NCBI GenBank assembly: GCA_003118195.1
Contig: BEXV01006096.1
Span: 1-12,685, forward strand
Length of the DNA: 12,685 bases
Source: Hemicentrotus pulcherrimus
Lineage: Eukaryota > Echinodermata > Echinoidea > Camarodonta > Strongylocentrotidae
Direction of reading: 5' to 3'
The notes beneath the pieces were generated by a model. That model was not told where the DNA came from, made no database searches, and was given only the letters and a program-made list of their open reading frames with translations. Shown piece after piece: positions 1-8,140 of the stretch. The position numbers were made by a program, and so were the translations under genes. How positions within the stretch are numbered: the stretch's first letter is position 1; the number at the start of each line of letters is the position of its first letter.

Positions 1-330
1 ATTATTGTTATATTTTACTGGATGACAAATTGCATCATAATTATTTCGTTTGTCTTTTCATTTCTCTTTGAAATCTTGGTTTGGGAACTTAGCTTGCGTG
101 ATTTATTAATCTCCCCCAACTTTAAGCAACTTTAAGTCCTCAATTTTCAGTAACGGTCGACAACTCTCCCAGCTGACGTACAATCCCCATGGACAAAAGA
201 TGAGTAGAAAATGAAAATAACTGACAAAAGATTGTCTAGTGTCCTTTTGGAAAGGTGATGATAATAATGGAAGAAAAAAGCTCAGCGCTCATATGAAAAG
301 CGAGCGAGTTACATAAGGCATAAAAGCAAG
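1..330. other. Upstream flank of the signal-peptide gene, no gene seen
   Basis: AT-rich sequence with no coding-like frame on either strand. It contains a perfect 10-bp tandem duplication, CAACTTTAAG, at 117-126 and 127-136. The word GACAAAAGAT also occurs twice, near 191 and 222. It is read here as 5' flank and possible distal promoter of the exon at 626 because CpG density and CCAAT boxes begin just downstream. Nothing rules out that it belongs to a neighbouring gene's intergenic region. Confidence 0.5.
151..179 (+). promoter_or_regulatory. Cluster of generic factor-binding words
   Basis: Within 29 bp lie TAACGG (151-156, MYB-like), the E-box CAGCTG (170-175) and, overlapping it, TGACGT (174-179, a CRE/bZIP half-site). 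Each word is short and expected by chance. The clustering about 450 bp upstream of the coding start is the only reason to list it. Confidence 0.2.
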
Positions 331-333
331 CCG

Positions 334-383
334 CTGATTGGACAATATTGTGATGATGGGAGCTAAAGAGACCCTGATTGGAC
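334..383 (+). promoter_or_regulatory. Paired inverted CCAAT boxes (candidate proximal promoter)
   Basis: The ten-base word CTGATTGGAC occurs at 334-343 and again at 374-383, so the two ATTGG cores are exactly 40 bp apart in the same orientation. ATTGG is the inverted CCAAT box bound by NF-Y, and paired CCAAT boxes about 30-40 bp apart are a known promoter architecture. A TATA-like CATAAAAG lies at 319-326, but it is upstream of the CCAAT pair, so it is probably not the TATA box for this start. CpG dinucleotides are locally frequent from 380 to 480. The transcription start would be inferred somewhere between about 430 and 500, for example near the CTCAGTG at 488-494, but no core element fixes it. 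Confidence 0.45.
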
Positions 384-532
384 GAAAACCGGACGGAGCG
401 GTATACACGCACGCTGCAAATATCGATTTCATTAGACATCGTCTTTCGAGCGTGAAGCAAGTCCGTCTGCAGGAGCAGAAATCCCTACCTCAGTGGACAT
501 TGTATTGCTATTTTGTGATTTACACGCGAGGC

Positions 533-613
533 ATGCAGATTTAAGATGTCATAATGTTACCAAATGAAAGCTAGAATATTGTCAGAAGGGATGTCATGAA
601 CTACATTAATTGA
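533..613 (+). promoter_or_regulatory. Cluster of five short upstream ORFs in the putative 5' leader
   Basis: Five ATGs lie in the 93 bases before the main start and each is closed before it: 533-544 (3 codons plus stop), 546-554 (2 codons plus stop), 554-574, 564-599 and 596-613. A further ATG at 591 is internal to the fourth ORF. The last one is in frame with the main start and ends with TGA at 611-613, so the main protein cannot extend upstream in this contiguous reading. If this stretch is in the mature mRNA, these uORFs should lower or regulate translation. If the weak acceptor at 622-623 is used, they are removed by splicing. Confidence 0.4.
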
Positions 614-625
614 TTTTTTCAAGAA

Positions 626-698
626 ATGGCTGTCATCTGCGTGATTATTGCATCGTTTGTTTTAGCTGGAGCAACGACCCATGCACAGAACCCTACGG
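626..698 (+). CDS. First coding exon: signal peptide of an unidentified secreted or membrane protein
   Basis: The exon encodes 24 residues plus one base of the next codon. The ATG at 626 has a good context (G at -3, G at +4) and an in-frame TGA at 611 fixes it as the first start. The product begins MAVICVIIASFVLAG, a hydrophobic core of about 12 residues, followed by a small, polar ATTHAQNPT stretch. Signal peptidase could cut after Ala20 (THA-QN), leaving an N-terminal Gln able to cyclise, or after Ala16. The exon stops at a perfect GTAAGT donor (699-704) in phase 1, the usual phase after signal-peptide exons of modular extracellular proteins (Ig, EGF, CCP, FN3, SRCR types). Unspliced, the frame runs to a TGA at about 52 codons. 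The protein would enter the secretory pathway. The family cannot be named because the mature domains lie in exons not identified here. Confidence 0.75.
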
Positions 699-704
699 GT
701 AAGT
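699..704 (+). other. 5' splice donor GTAAGT
   Basis: The six bases exactly match the metazoan donor consensus for intron positions +1 to +6. The exon end is ACGG, so the junction is CGG|GTAAGT, with G at -1 as usual. It leaves one base of a split codon (phase 1). Confidence 0.75.
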
Positions 705-819
705 TACGGCTGCACTCTCGTAAACAATCCTGCTTGTTACTGACTGTGACATGTTGTTACCGGTGGATTGCTGTTGTCATGTGATTGCGAAAATATAAAT
801 AATTCCATCTTTCTAAGAT

Positions 820-837
820 TAGATCTAGATCTAGATC
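820..837 (+). repeat. TAGATC tandem repeat, three copies
   Basis: Three perfect copies of the hexamer TAGATC, which contains GATC and is nearly self-complementary, make an 18-bp repeat. A single AGATCTAGAT recurs near 1575. This is a small simple-sequence expansion. Confidence 0.85.
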
Positions 838-927
838 ATCGCTTGAACATTCGTTCAGAATTTCTAATCAATATTTAGTAAATAATTAACAAATCGAATG
901 AGAAGAGTAGGGTGAGCCTGAGCAAGA

Positions 928-946
928 TGAGCTGAGCTGAGCTGAG
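928..946 (+). repeat. TGAGC tandem repeat
   Basis: Three perfect TGAGC pentamers plus TGAG, inside a purine-rich, GAG-dense neighbourhood (about 895-960). The minus-strand open frame here is a by-product of the repeat and shows no protein-like features. Confidence 0.8.
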
Positions 947-1390
947 AGTGATGAGTGGCTAGCCTGGCCTAAGTAATAGTGTCGTGACTGGGCTTGGCCT
1001 GGGCAGGGTTGACATGTTGAGGACGAAGTCCATCGAGGGAGAAGTAAATTAAGAGAATGAAAGTTGACAGTCAAGAGTCAATAGTTGTAATATTCATGTA
1101 TTTGATATACTAGGTTGTTGTTCATGTACTTCTATTTTGCATTATTTTCTTTAAACTGTACAGTCTGTAGATCTATTCTTACTTTGTCTTTTTGATCTTT
1201 GTAAGAATCTACCCAGATGACAATGTTGAACGTGGCCATTTTTTTTTAATTTTTTTTTTAGTGAAGGACAAACATGGGTACCGGTAGTTGGTAGTGAATT
1301 CTGGGTCACCTAAGCCACCAGTCCTCCTCAATCGAACATGTAGTGTTCATCACAGTTCCACATGTCATACGATTCAGAGGAGCCGTACAC

Positions 1391-1405
1391 GTACATGTAC
1401 ATGTA
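1391..1405. repeat. TACATG palindromic block
   Basis: GTACATGTACATGTA, preceded by a diverged GTACAC at 1384-1389. One of the scattered TACATG blocks; because the unit contains the palindrome ACATGT it reads the same on both strands. Confidence 0.85.
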
Positions 1406-1442
1406 ATTTCTCTTGAGTTTGACAGAGAAAAAAGGTGGACAA

Positions 1443-1467
1443 ATTATTATTATTTTTTTTTTTTTTT
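1443..1467 (+). repeat. ATT repeat running into a 15-base T run
   Basis: ATTATTATT followed by 15 consecutive T at 1453-1467. It could be an old retroposon tail in minus orientation or simple slippage. No retroposon body was recognised beside it. Confidence 0.8.
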
Positions 1468-1836
1468 GTTGTTGCCATTTTCTCAAGTGGACTAAGCAAG
1501 TGAACAGCAATTGATCCATTTAAAGAGGCTTAGGAAATTAATATTTCCTTGTTCACTATTTGTGGTAAGACAATAGATCTAGATGTACTGACTTACTAGA
1601 AAAAAAGAAAAAGGTTGGTGGTTTGCTATCAGTTTTAGGGGCGAGTTGTTTTCAAAGTAACATGACCCATACAATGTATCTCCAATTGTTAGCACATCTT
1701 CTTGCTGGCAATTCATACACAATGATACTTTACACCCGATCAATATGTTGATAAGATACCTGAGCACATATCATTCAGTCACAGACTCACTGGACCCCTA
1801 ATACTAGTGTCACTGTCTAGCGCTGCTAATGAGTAC

Positions 1837-1850
1837 TACATGTACATGTA
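1837..1850. repeat. TACATG palindromic block
   Basis: TACATGTACATGTA, two overlapping ACATGT palindromes. Further shorter copies follow at about 1897 and 2164. Confidence 0.85.
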
Positions 1851-2775
1851 CCTGTTTAGAGACAATAAAAATATTGATTTTATGATGCATACACATACAT
1901 GTATGTAGGCCTTCATTAAAAGTTTGTGTGTGCATACTGTAGGGGCCTACTGTACCTGACCAAGGGGATAACTAACCAAATACTTTTGCTATTATTGTAA
2001 TCGCTTTTAAATAGTTGTAGTATCTTCTGTTTTTACTATAAACATTTTAAGCGCTTAAGTCAGTTACTCTCCTTTGTTTTTCATGAATTTTTCATAAATT
2101 ACACCAGTAAACAGTGGAGAGAAAGAAGAGATAATACAATATGCTTGTACTTGAGAATATATACAATGTACATGTATACTGTAATTTGCTGGGACATTTC
2201 TCCTAATCAATGTTTTGTTATGAAAAACTGGACATTTCATTGAGGCCTACAAATGCCCATAATACATGTACTCCATGGATTTAAAACAACACAGTGAAAG
2301 CAGTGATGAGCATCAATGCATTGTGAAAACCAAACGATAACTATCTTGTCATCCGTACATCCAATTCAAGCACTCTCGCTCTGCACCTTGCCTTTGTAGA
2401 CTCTCATTCAAAGTACATCTTAATTGTAAAACGTTTTCTATTCCATCTCCATTCTCCAGTGTAGCATGGAGACTAAAGCCTGACTGAAGAAGTCACTAAA
2501 GTGTGCCATTCATTATAACAAACCCAACCACAAAAGCCCCTCTTTTCACTATCACCACACTAATCCCATCTTTGTCCCTTTTGAAACCTTCAAAGTAACT
2601 GTTCACCAGAAATCAGTGCTCAACTGCTCATCTCTCCTTTTCTCTCTCTCTCCCACACAATCATTTCTTTTCAAAACACTGTTACAGTTACATGTACTTT
2701 CCTTTTTCTCCTAGCCACAGGCTATTCAAGTTTAATTAAACCTCTCCAAAAATGAATCATTGTCAACCTTCTTAC

Positions 2776-2791
2776 TGTACATGTACATGTA
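2776..2791. repeat. TACATG palindromic block
   Basis: CTGTACATGTACATGTAA region made of two overlapping ACATGT palindromes, in otherwise unremarkable AT-rich DNA. Confidence 0.85.
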
Positions 2792-3075
2792 ATGAGTGGT
2801 TTCTCAAGTCTGTGCCTATGACTATGTTGAGGGCTGGTAATTGTTATACTTGAATTAGCTCTCTTTGTGCTCATATTTGGATCCATTATCCACCCAAATC
2901 CCATGTTTACTCAGTGCTTGTTAACCCTACCCTCATTAGGTTGGTACTTTGTTAAGTATCACTTTAATACTAAAGGGAAAGAAAAGGTTTTGAAAGAAAA
3001 AAAAAATATTTTATTTAAATTACAAACAATTTAGAATGACATGATTATGCAACCTGGAAAGGCGACTTCAGTATG

Positions 3076-3580
3076 ATGTTAAAGACTTTCACGCGTAGAT
3101 TACGTGGGGGAAACGTCACTATTTAGCTGATACGCCTATTTGCGAACTTAACGCAAGTGTGCGGTACGCAGCGAAATTGCTAGCCACGATTGACAGTAAG
3201 AACATTTTGCTTCGCATCAACCTCGTATCTGTGTGTACTGTCGCGATTGACAGTACTTATACAGCACTCTGTGTATGCTAGCTCTCATAGGCGCTACGTA
3301 CGTGTGTACGTGTGTGTAGCGAAGTGCCCCCTATACTAGACAAGCAGCTCCGCGAAGAAAAACACTGAAAGCAGGAAGATAGATACTACGGTGAACCAGT
3401 CGGCCACTTCGTGACTCCGGTCAGGGCCGAAGGTTTAGCTTCGGGTAAGGTTCGTGCATTCTAACCAGGCGGGTAAATGCGCAGTGTCCGAGAAGCAATA
3501 TACGTAGGTTTGTGTGCGTACACAATATGGCAGCGCCCAAGGGATATATCGTGCGTTCTACGCGTGAGAGACTTTAACAT
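3076..3580. mobile_element. 505-bp non-autonomous DNA transposon (MITE-like) with 24-bp terminal inverted repeats
   Basis: The left end (3076-3099) and the reverse complement of the right end (3557-3580) match at 22 of 24 bases; both contain ATGTTAAAG and TCACGCGTAGA. TTAA sits inside both ends, at 3079-3082 and 3574-3577. If TTAA is the duplicated target, the element is 3083-3573. TTAA targets are known for piggyBac and Kolobok elements; the inner ends (AGACTTTC) do not start with the CCC usual in piggyBac, so Kolobok-like is the more likely inference. The interior is rich in CpG compared with the flanks and has no transposase-like frame. It carries CGATTGACAGTA twice (3187-3198 and 3244-3255), the second copy inside a TACTGTC/GACAGTA hairpin (3236-3255). 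It presumably moved with transposase supplied elsewhere. Confidence 0.75.
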
Positions 3581-3668
3581 TGGAATTGCTGTCTTGAGTT
3601 TAAATAATCTCTTTGAGGGTGCATTTTTTTCTCAATATTGTTTGTCTTTTTTTTTCTTCAAGTGAAAA

Positions 3669-3701
3669 ACATGTACACCTGTACATGTACAAGTGTACGT
3701 G
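3669..3701. repeat. Compound TACATG/GTGTAC palindromic block
   Basis: A run of ACATGTACAC, CTGTACATGTACA and AGTGTACGTG words, each palindromic or nearly so, lies about 90 bp right of the first transposon. Neighbouring bases 3719-3745 contain a further AT-rich near-palindrome around TATAGATTATAATCATTATA. Confidence 0.75.
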
Positions 3702-4126
3702 ATTTTTGTGATCATTGGTCCGTCTATAGATTATAATCATTATAGATCGTTCATTGAATTGATTGATGGAAGGGCAGATCTTTTTTCTTTATCATGAGTA
3801 TTGTATGTCCATGATATGTTAGGGGAATTTTGTCTTAAGTTTCTAATTTGGCAGTATTTCAAGAAGTTGAATTCTCAAAGGACTTTTAAAGTTTTGAATG
3901 AATTAACAAATATAAAAGGAGGGGGATCTTTGGCTGCATTTCTGGAGATGTTTGTTGTTTTCCAATACAAGGATTATAAGGAACAGTCTAGCGCTTCTAT
4001 AAAGCTGCATTAATCTGGTATTAAATCACAAATGTAGCCCTTCAGAGGCATTTAGGTAGCTTTGCTTGAAGGATAAGGCACAATTAAACCTTCATATTAG
4101 TTATTTAATTTGATCATGCAGAACTG

Positions 4127-4164
4127 ATCCAACGGTAACAGGATTACAGGATCCTGTGTTGGAT
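4127..4164. repeat. Nested inverted repeats (potential cruciform)
   Basis: ATCCAAC (4127-4133) pairs with GTTGGAT (4158-4164). Directly inside the right arm lies the perfect 12-bp palindrome ACAGGATCCTGT (4146-4157), and ACAGGAT is also repeated directly at 4138. This may be a remnant of a foldback element; no longer arms were seen. Confidence 0.6.
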
Positions 4165-4377
4165 TCTAGAATTTTAATATAAGTTGCAGCAATGCCATAC
4201 TGCCCTACTTTTAACGGTTTTAGTTTATGGAAGGGGTTCAGATATTTTTTGATAGGGTCTCTAGACATGATTCCTGTTCAAATTTTGCAATGTTGGTGGA
4301 AAGCTGTGAGCATAGAGTATGTATCCTTCCAAGTTGCCTGTTTGTGTTCAGGCCTGCCATTAGCACTCAATTTATTC

Positions 4378-4400
4378 AATTTCAAATCAAATTTGAAATT
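4378..4400. repeat. Perfect 10-bp stem hairpin
   Basis: AATTTCAAAT (4378-4387), a CAA loop and ATTTGAAATT (4391-4400) form a perfect inverted repeat. It is AT-rich, and chance or a simple repeat origin is plausible. Confidence 0.7.
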
Positions 4401-4457
4401 ACTTTAATTAAATTTCAGTTTCATGCGAAAAAATGTAGAGGTCTATTAAAAATGCAA

Positions 4458-4490
4458 CATGTACTGTACTGTACATATGTACATGTACAT
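4458..4490. repeat. TACATG/CTGTAC palindromic block
   Basis: Consecutive ACATGTAC, TGTACTGTAC, ATATGTACATGTACAT words make a dense block of self-complementary hexamers. It resembles the block at 7224-7256. Confidence 0.8.
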
Positions 4491-4731
4491 CTCCAATTAC
4501 AACTCATTGACTGACTGTCTTGTGTGTATCACACATACTCTGTATCCATGATGTGAAAAAAAGAAAGAAAAATGCAAATAAATGGAACTAACCAACCATA
4601 CTGAAAGTACATGTAAAACATGACTACATTGTGCATGATAATTCATGGGTGGAGACAGGCTACCATAGCTGCAACCCTGGGTGCACAGGCAAGGGTTTGT
4701 GTGCAAGCATCTGTCACCTAGGGATGAGAAG

Positions 4732-5139
4732 TCACGGTTTAAATTTGAAAAAGTAGGTCTGTCCTTGGACCGTTGAAACTCCAGCTGGGGAGCTTATGAA
4801 ACAAATCCGCTTTGAAGTGCGGATGAGAGCACTAGTACTGACACCTCTGTACAAGTAGTATTCTAGTTTCTGCAATGCATCATGTAGCGTTTTAGCGTAC
4901 AGAAGGTCCATGGTTTTAGCAACAGAATACAACCCTTGGTCAGTGATGAGTACGTTGTCCAGTAGCATCGTAGAATGGTCTTGATCACTGAAGACCAGTA
5001 TTTGGCCGGTATTTTTGTGTGGCTTCTTTCATTGTGTAATTGGCTTGTGAAAATGGATTTGATATCTAATGACCCACGATACAAAGTTACAGGCTGTATT
5101 GTTCCTAATGCATTTCACTTTGAATGATGCATATTCCAA
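4732..5139 (-). pseudogene. Coding-like stretch on the minus strand, interrupted by one stop (unidentified, doubtful)
   Basis: On the minus strand a good 3' splice site, CTATTTCTTTTACAG, ends at 5140. The frame that follows runs 36 codons to a TGA at 5029-5031, then 98 more codons to a TGA at 4732. The translation is not low-complexity; the 98-codon part includes QILVFSDQDHSTMLLDN and LYAKTLHDALQKLEYYL. I recognise no domain. A hairpin (ATCCGC 4805-4810 with GCGGAT 4819-4824) lies inside. It could be a decayed exon, a fragment of a mobile element, or chance: open frames of about 100 codons are expected a few times in a window this size, and a second minus frame overlaps it. No strong donor is visible at its 3' side. 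Confidence 0.15.
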
Positions 5140-5141
5140 CT

Positions 5142-6740
5142 GTAAAAGAAATAGAAAGAATTGCATGCATGGCTTTTAAAATTATTAGAGTACATTGTAC
5201 ATATACTGTACGTCTACTGTTAGTTCTTCAAAAATTGTAGGATTCAAGAGTACTGTATATACATGTATGTAGGCCTACAGTGTCTATTTAACTTGAGATC
5301 TCAGACAGATAAACTATATTACAGCTGTATAGTACTGTTGCCTTGTTGGCAAGGAAATTGTACAGTGAACAGTGATCCTTTCCAGTATTAGCCTACTTGT
5401 CCACATCAGGCCATCTATTTTCTGCCATGACATCTTGCCGAACTTCGCACCACATTTGGTACCAATAATCCAATTTGGATCCAAACATTCAATTATTTTA
5501 GACCCCATGCGTAACAAACTAATTTACAGAAACAGCATGGAGCAGTATGGGCAGCAGGTCCCAGACTAAGGCCAGAGTTTGCTGCAACCAAATCCCCTGC
5601 CAATTTCAGGCTACCGAACATGAGCGTGGTAAGCCTCAAGTTCATAGAAGTTCAATTATAAACCACATCTGAAAAAGAAGATGTTTGCCAATGTTCATGT
5701 ACAGTAGGTCCATATGATCTGCAGTGCATACATGTAGGTGCTGAACATTTTTTTGTAGGTAGGGTTTGTCCAAGGTTGTAGGAACCAACATCTTGATTTA
5801 AAACAAAACAAAACGATATTCTTGATTGGCATGAGAGACATGTATACTAAAGGACTAGGGAAAACCAGATCCATGTACTTCACCTCCACGAGATGTGCAT
5901 GAAATTCATGAGTGGTCCAGGACCATTTCTCCTGCAGTTCATGGAAGTTTCCTGCTTCATGTACAGTGCATATTGTACTAATATGATTGTTGATAACGAT
6001 TCAAGAGGGTCATGCCACAAAACTCTGGTTTTACATTAATAAAAGTAATAAAGACTTCACATACTGTACATTGTGCCAACTAGAAAGGTTACATTTTATG
6101 CAAATTGCATTTTTTTTTTCTGCATGAAAAGATTTAAATCTTCTGATCAATCTTCTTTTAAAACACACATACAGTAGGCCTAACATACATGTACAGTATA
6201 ATAAACACCCTTTTCCATTTTACACATGAAAAGAAGGTGTATAACATGTACCTGCAGAAGCATTTGCGATATATTGTATCAGGCTTAAAGAAATCAATTC
6301 TCTTTTTTGTTTGGATGAACTTCACAGCACACTCCACCTTCCCAGCTTCATTGAACTTGATGAGAAACACACTTGCCCCTCTGAGGATTGGTAGCTGTCT
6401 TCACCTTGTTATAAAAGCACTTGCTGAAATTAGACTGTTGTAGTCCCTGCTCTGATTGCATGGTTAGATGATTTGTACAAATTAGGGCTTGATTGTGATT
6501 GGATGACCATATGATCGGACTTTCAGGAGTTTTTTGAACATGTACACCATAGCCATGTTTGCTAATCCCAAGTCCCTGCTTCACTTCTAGTACATGCAAG
6601 TCTATGAAGGCCCTATTAATGTAGAAATAATTATGAAAGAACAGGAATATGATTGCCATTTCTATTTATTGTAGAAGTGATTCCCATATACAGAAACATT
6701 CAAACGATATAAACTGTGAGTCTAAATTAATCTTAGAGCA
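5142..6740. other. Intronic stretch without genes; TACATG and TAGGCCTA words
   Basis: No exon is supported on either strand. Notable words are the 12-bp palindrome TGTAGGCCTACA (5268-5279), TAGGCCTA (6175-6182), a TGGTCC-A-GGACCA mini-hairpin (5913-5925) and many single ACATGT copies. Short frames on both strands around 6189-6659 overlap one another and lack any coding signature. Confidence 0.55.
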
Positions 6741-7000
6741 AGAGTCGGGGGGGGGGGAAGCTAGTTGGAGGCGGAGCATGTACCCATGTACATTGATGGG
6801 AGGAATGCAGGAGATGGGATAACAGAGTATGAGAGATGGAGGAAGACATATTGGAAGATTGGAAGATTATCAATGCTATTAGAAAAAAAGAGGAATATTG
6901 TCTAGGATATGGAATTATTTTTTATGGAATGGAGAAAGAGAAAGAGGGGGGGGCAAGGATGAAGCTAAAACAATGAAAAAGAGACAACTGCAGGCAGAGA
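6741..7000. repeat. Purine-rich low-complexity region with G runs
   Basis: The plus strand is strongly G/A-biased. It holds an 11-base G run at 6747-6757, an 8-base G run at 6946-6953, a tandem TTGGAAGA duplication near 6850, and GAGAAAGAGAAAGAGG-type sequence. No gene is seen. Just downstream at about 7090-7110 the word GCCAAGTGGGT is tandemly duplicated. Confidence 0.65.
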
Positions 7001-7223
7001 ACATGGGAACTAGGCTCAAAGAGGAAAACTGAGTTTACTAAAAACCAACAGTAACATCAGAGGATGAAAATGTGAGAAATGTTATCATTGCCAAGTGGGT
7101 GCCAAGTGGGTCCCAAGATGGGGCAAGTGTCTTGTTATTAGGGAAGGATCATATTTTGTCAGAAGTATGTTCTTGAAATGTTTAGCCCCTCTGAAAAATC
7201 TATTCAGAATTCATCCCACAGTC

Positions 7224-7256
7224 ACGTACATGTACTGTACATGTACAGTACAGTAG
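7224..7256. repeat. Dense TACATG/CTGTAC block with a 22-bp perfect palindrome
   Basis: Positions 7231-7252 are a perfect palindrome centred between 7241 and 7242 on the core CTGTACATGTACAG. It is flanked by further GTACATG and CAGTA words. This is the longest perfect palindrome I found in the window. Confidence 0.85.
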
Positions 7257-7333
7257 GTCCTAAATGTGTACATGCAGGTATGTACATGAGGGCAGATTGA
7301 GGTCTTGTATTTTCTCTAACATCTGAGAATGTA

Positions 7334-7348
7334 ATACATGTACATGTA
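7334..7348. repeat. TACATG palindromic block
   Basis: ATACATGTACATGTA, about 80 bp from the block at 7224-7256. Another single copy with CTGTAC follows at about 7482-7496. Confidence 0.8.
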
Positions 7349-7839
7349 GTTGTAAAAAGAACATTCTTAAAGTATTTTTTTTCTTCTTCTCTTTACAAAC
7401 TTTCAAGCAATTCCATTTTCCTGTTGACAAAAATATCATGGTCATATTGAATCAACATCACATTTCAATTTAGGCACTTATACATGTACTGTACTTTGTT
7501 TTGGTTTGAGTGGGAAATTCTTGCTCCATGGTTTGAGCAAGCAAAATACTACCAAACTCTATTTGGGTTTTAGACCCTATACCAGTATCCTCTATATTTC
7601 GGCATAGATTGCATTTGAACTTTTCATTCCTGAGTTCTAATGGAAAATGCCATCTCATATCAATGTCAGTCTAAATTTGTACTTTGTGTTTGAGATCTGA
7701 ATTGTGTGTCAGGCCTGTGAGTCAATAACAAAATAAGGCTAGACTGCTCCTGCAAGTTGCACTCTCTTTCTTGCCATGGATTGAGTATTATTATTATTAA
7801 TCCAAAGCATTGTCTTGCTGACCCTTGAGTTTCCTCCCC

Positions 7840-8140
7840 AGCCAATCAGCAAGCTCCAAGTTGTTGACATTAGCAACAGAGCATGCCGATATTAATTGCC
7901 GACCCAGCATTCCGTTGTCGCCTTCTCTCGCAGAGTAAATGCAGGAGAAGGTGTTTGAAAAATGCACTGACCCTCATTCTACCAGTGAAAAACGTGCCAA
8001 ACAAATTGGTTGTAACACGAGCTGCTCACTGAAATGTAGGATTACGGTGTCTTGTCTTGTAAGACACATGTTTAAAAGCCATATGAGCCAGGCCGTGAAA
8101 TGGAAGTGGGCGTCGTGATGCCATGTCGTGCACGCTTTTT
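7840..8140. promoter_or_regulatory. CpG-enriched, repeat-free island (candidate intronic regulatory DNA)
   Basis: This stretch lacks TACATG blocks and microsatellites and has clearly more CpG than its flanks, with more than ten between about 7887 and 8133. It contains CCAAT at 7842-7846 and an inverted CCAAT (ATTGG) at 8005-8009, plus a GTGTCTT/AAGACAC hairpin with a 7-base loop (8047-8067). No coding frame stands out. It may be an enhancer, an alternative promoter or an eroded transposon; the sequence does not decide. Confidence 0.25.

Larger units (their letters stand above)
705..3075. other. Intronic stretch without genes; microsatellites and TACATG blocks
   Basis: No coding frame or splice-bounded exon is recognisable on either strand. 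The stretch holds short tandem repeats (820-837, 928-946), a T-rich run at about 1443-1467 and many TACATG/GTACATGTA blocks. From about 2480 to 2680 there is a pyrimidine-rich section with a short TCTCTC run near 2640. An A-rich run (about 2995-3008) precedes the inverted-repeat element at 3076. Confidence 0.6.
3702..4731. other. Intronic stretch without genes; small hairpins
   Basis: Several short plus-strand frames exist here (70-95 codons), but none has protein-like composition, a matching acceptor or a recognisable motif. The contents I can support are two hairpins (4127-4164 and 4378-4400) and a TACATG block at 4458-4490. Confidence 0.55.

Noticed and set aside
338..544. 68-codon plus-strand frame over the putative promoter
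   Set aside because: It begins inside a CCAAT box and has no good start context or recognisable motif; it ends as one of the short uORFs, so it is treated as leader or promoter DNA.
4192..4514. Two overlapping plus-strand frames (71 and 95 codons)
   Set aside because: They overlap in different frames, run through a hairpin and a TACATG block, and lack splice sites and protein-like composition.
5029..5031. In-frame TGA read as selenocysteine in the minus-strand coding-like stretch
   Set aside because: No SECIS-like hairpin with its conserved core was recognised downstream and the exon itself is doubtful; a plain stop is the simpler reading.
6158..6659. Overlapping frames on both strands, the longest 103 codons
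   Set aside because: Mutually overlapping on opposite strands with no recognisable motif or suitable splice signals; length is within chance expectation for this amount of AT-rich sequence.
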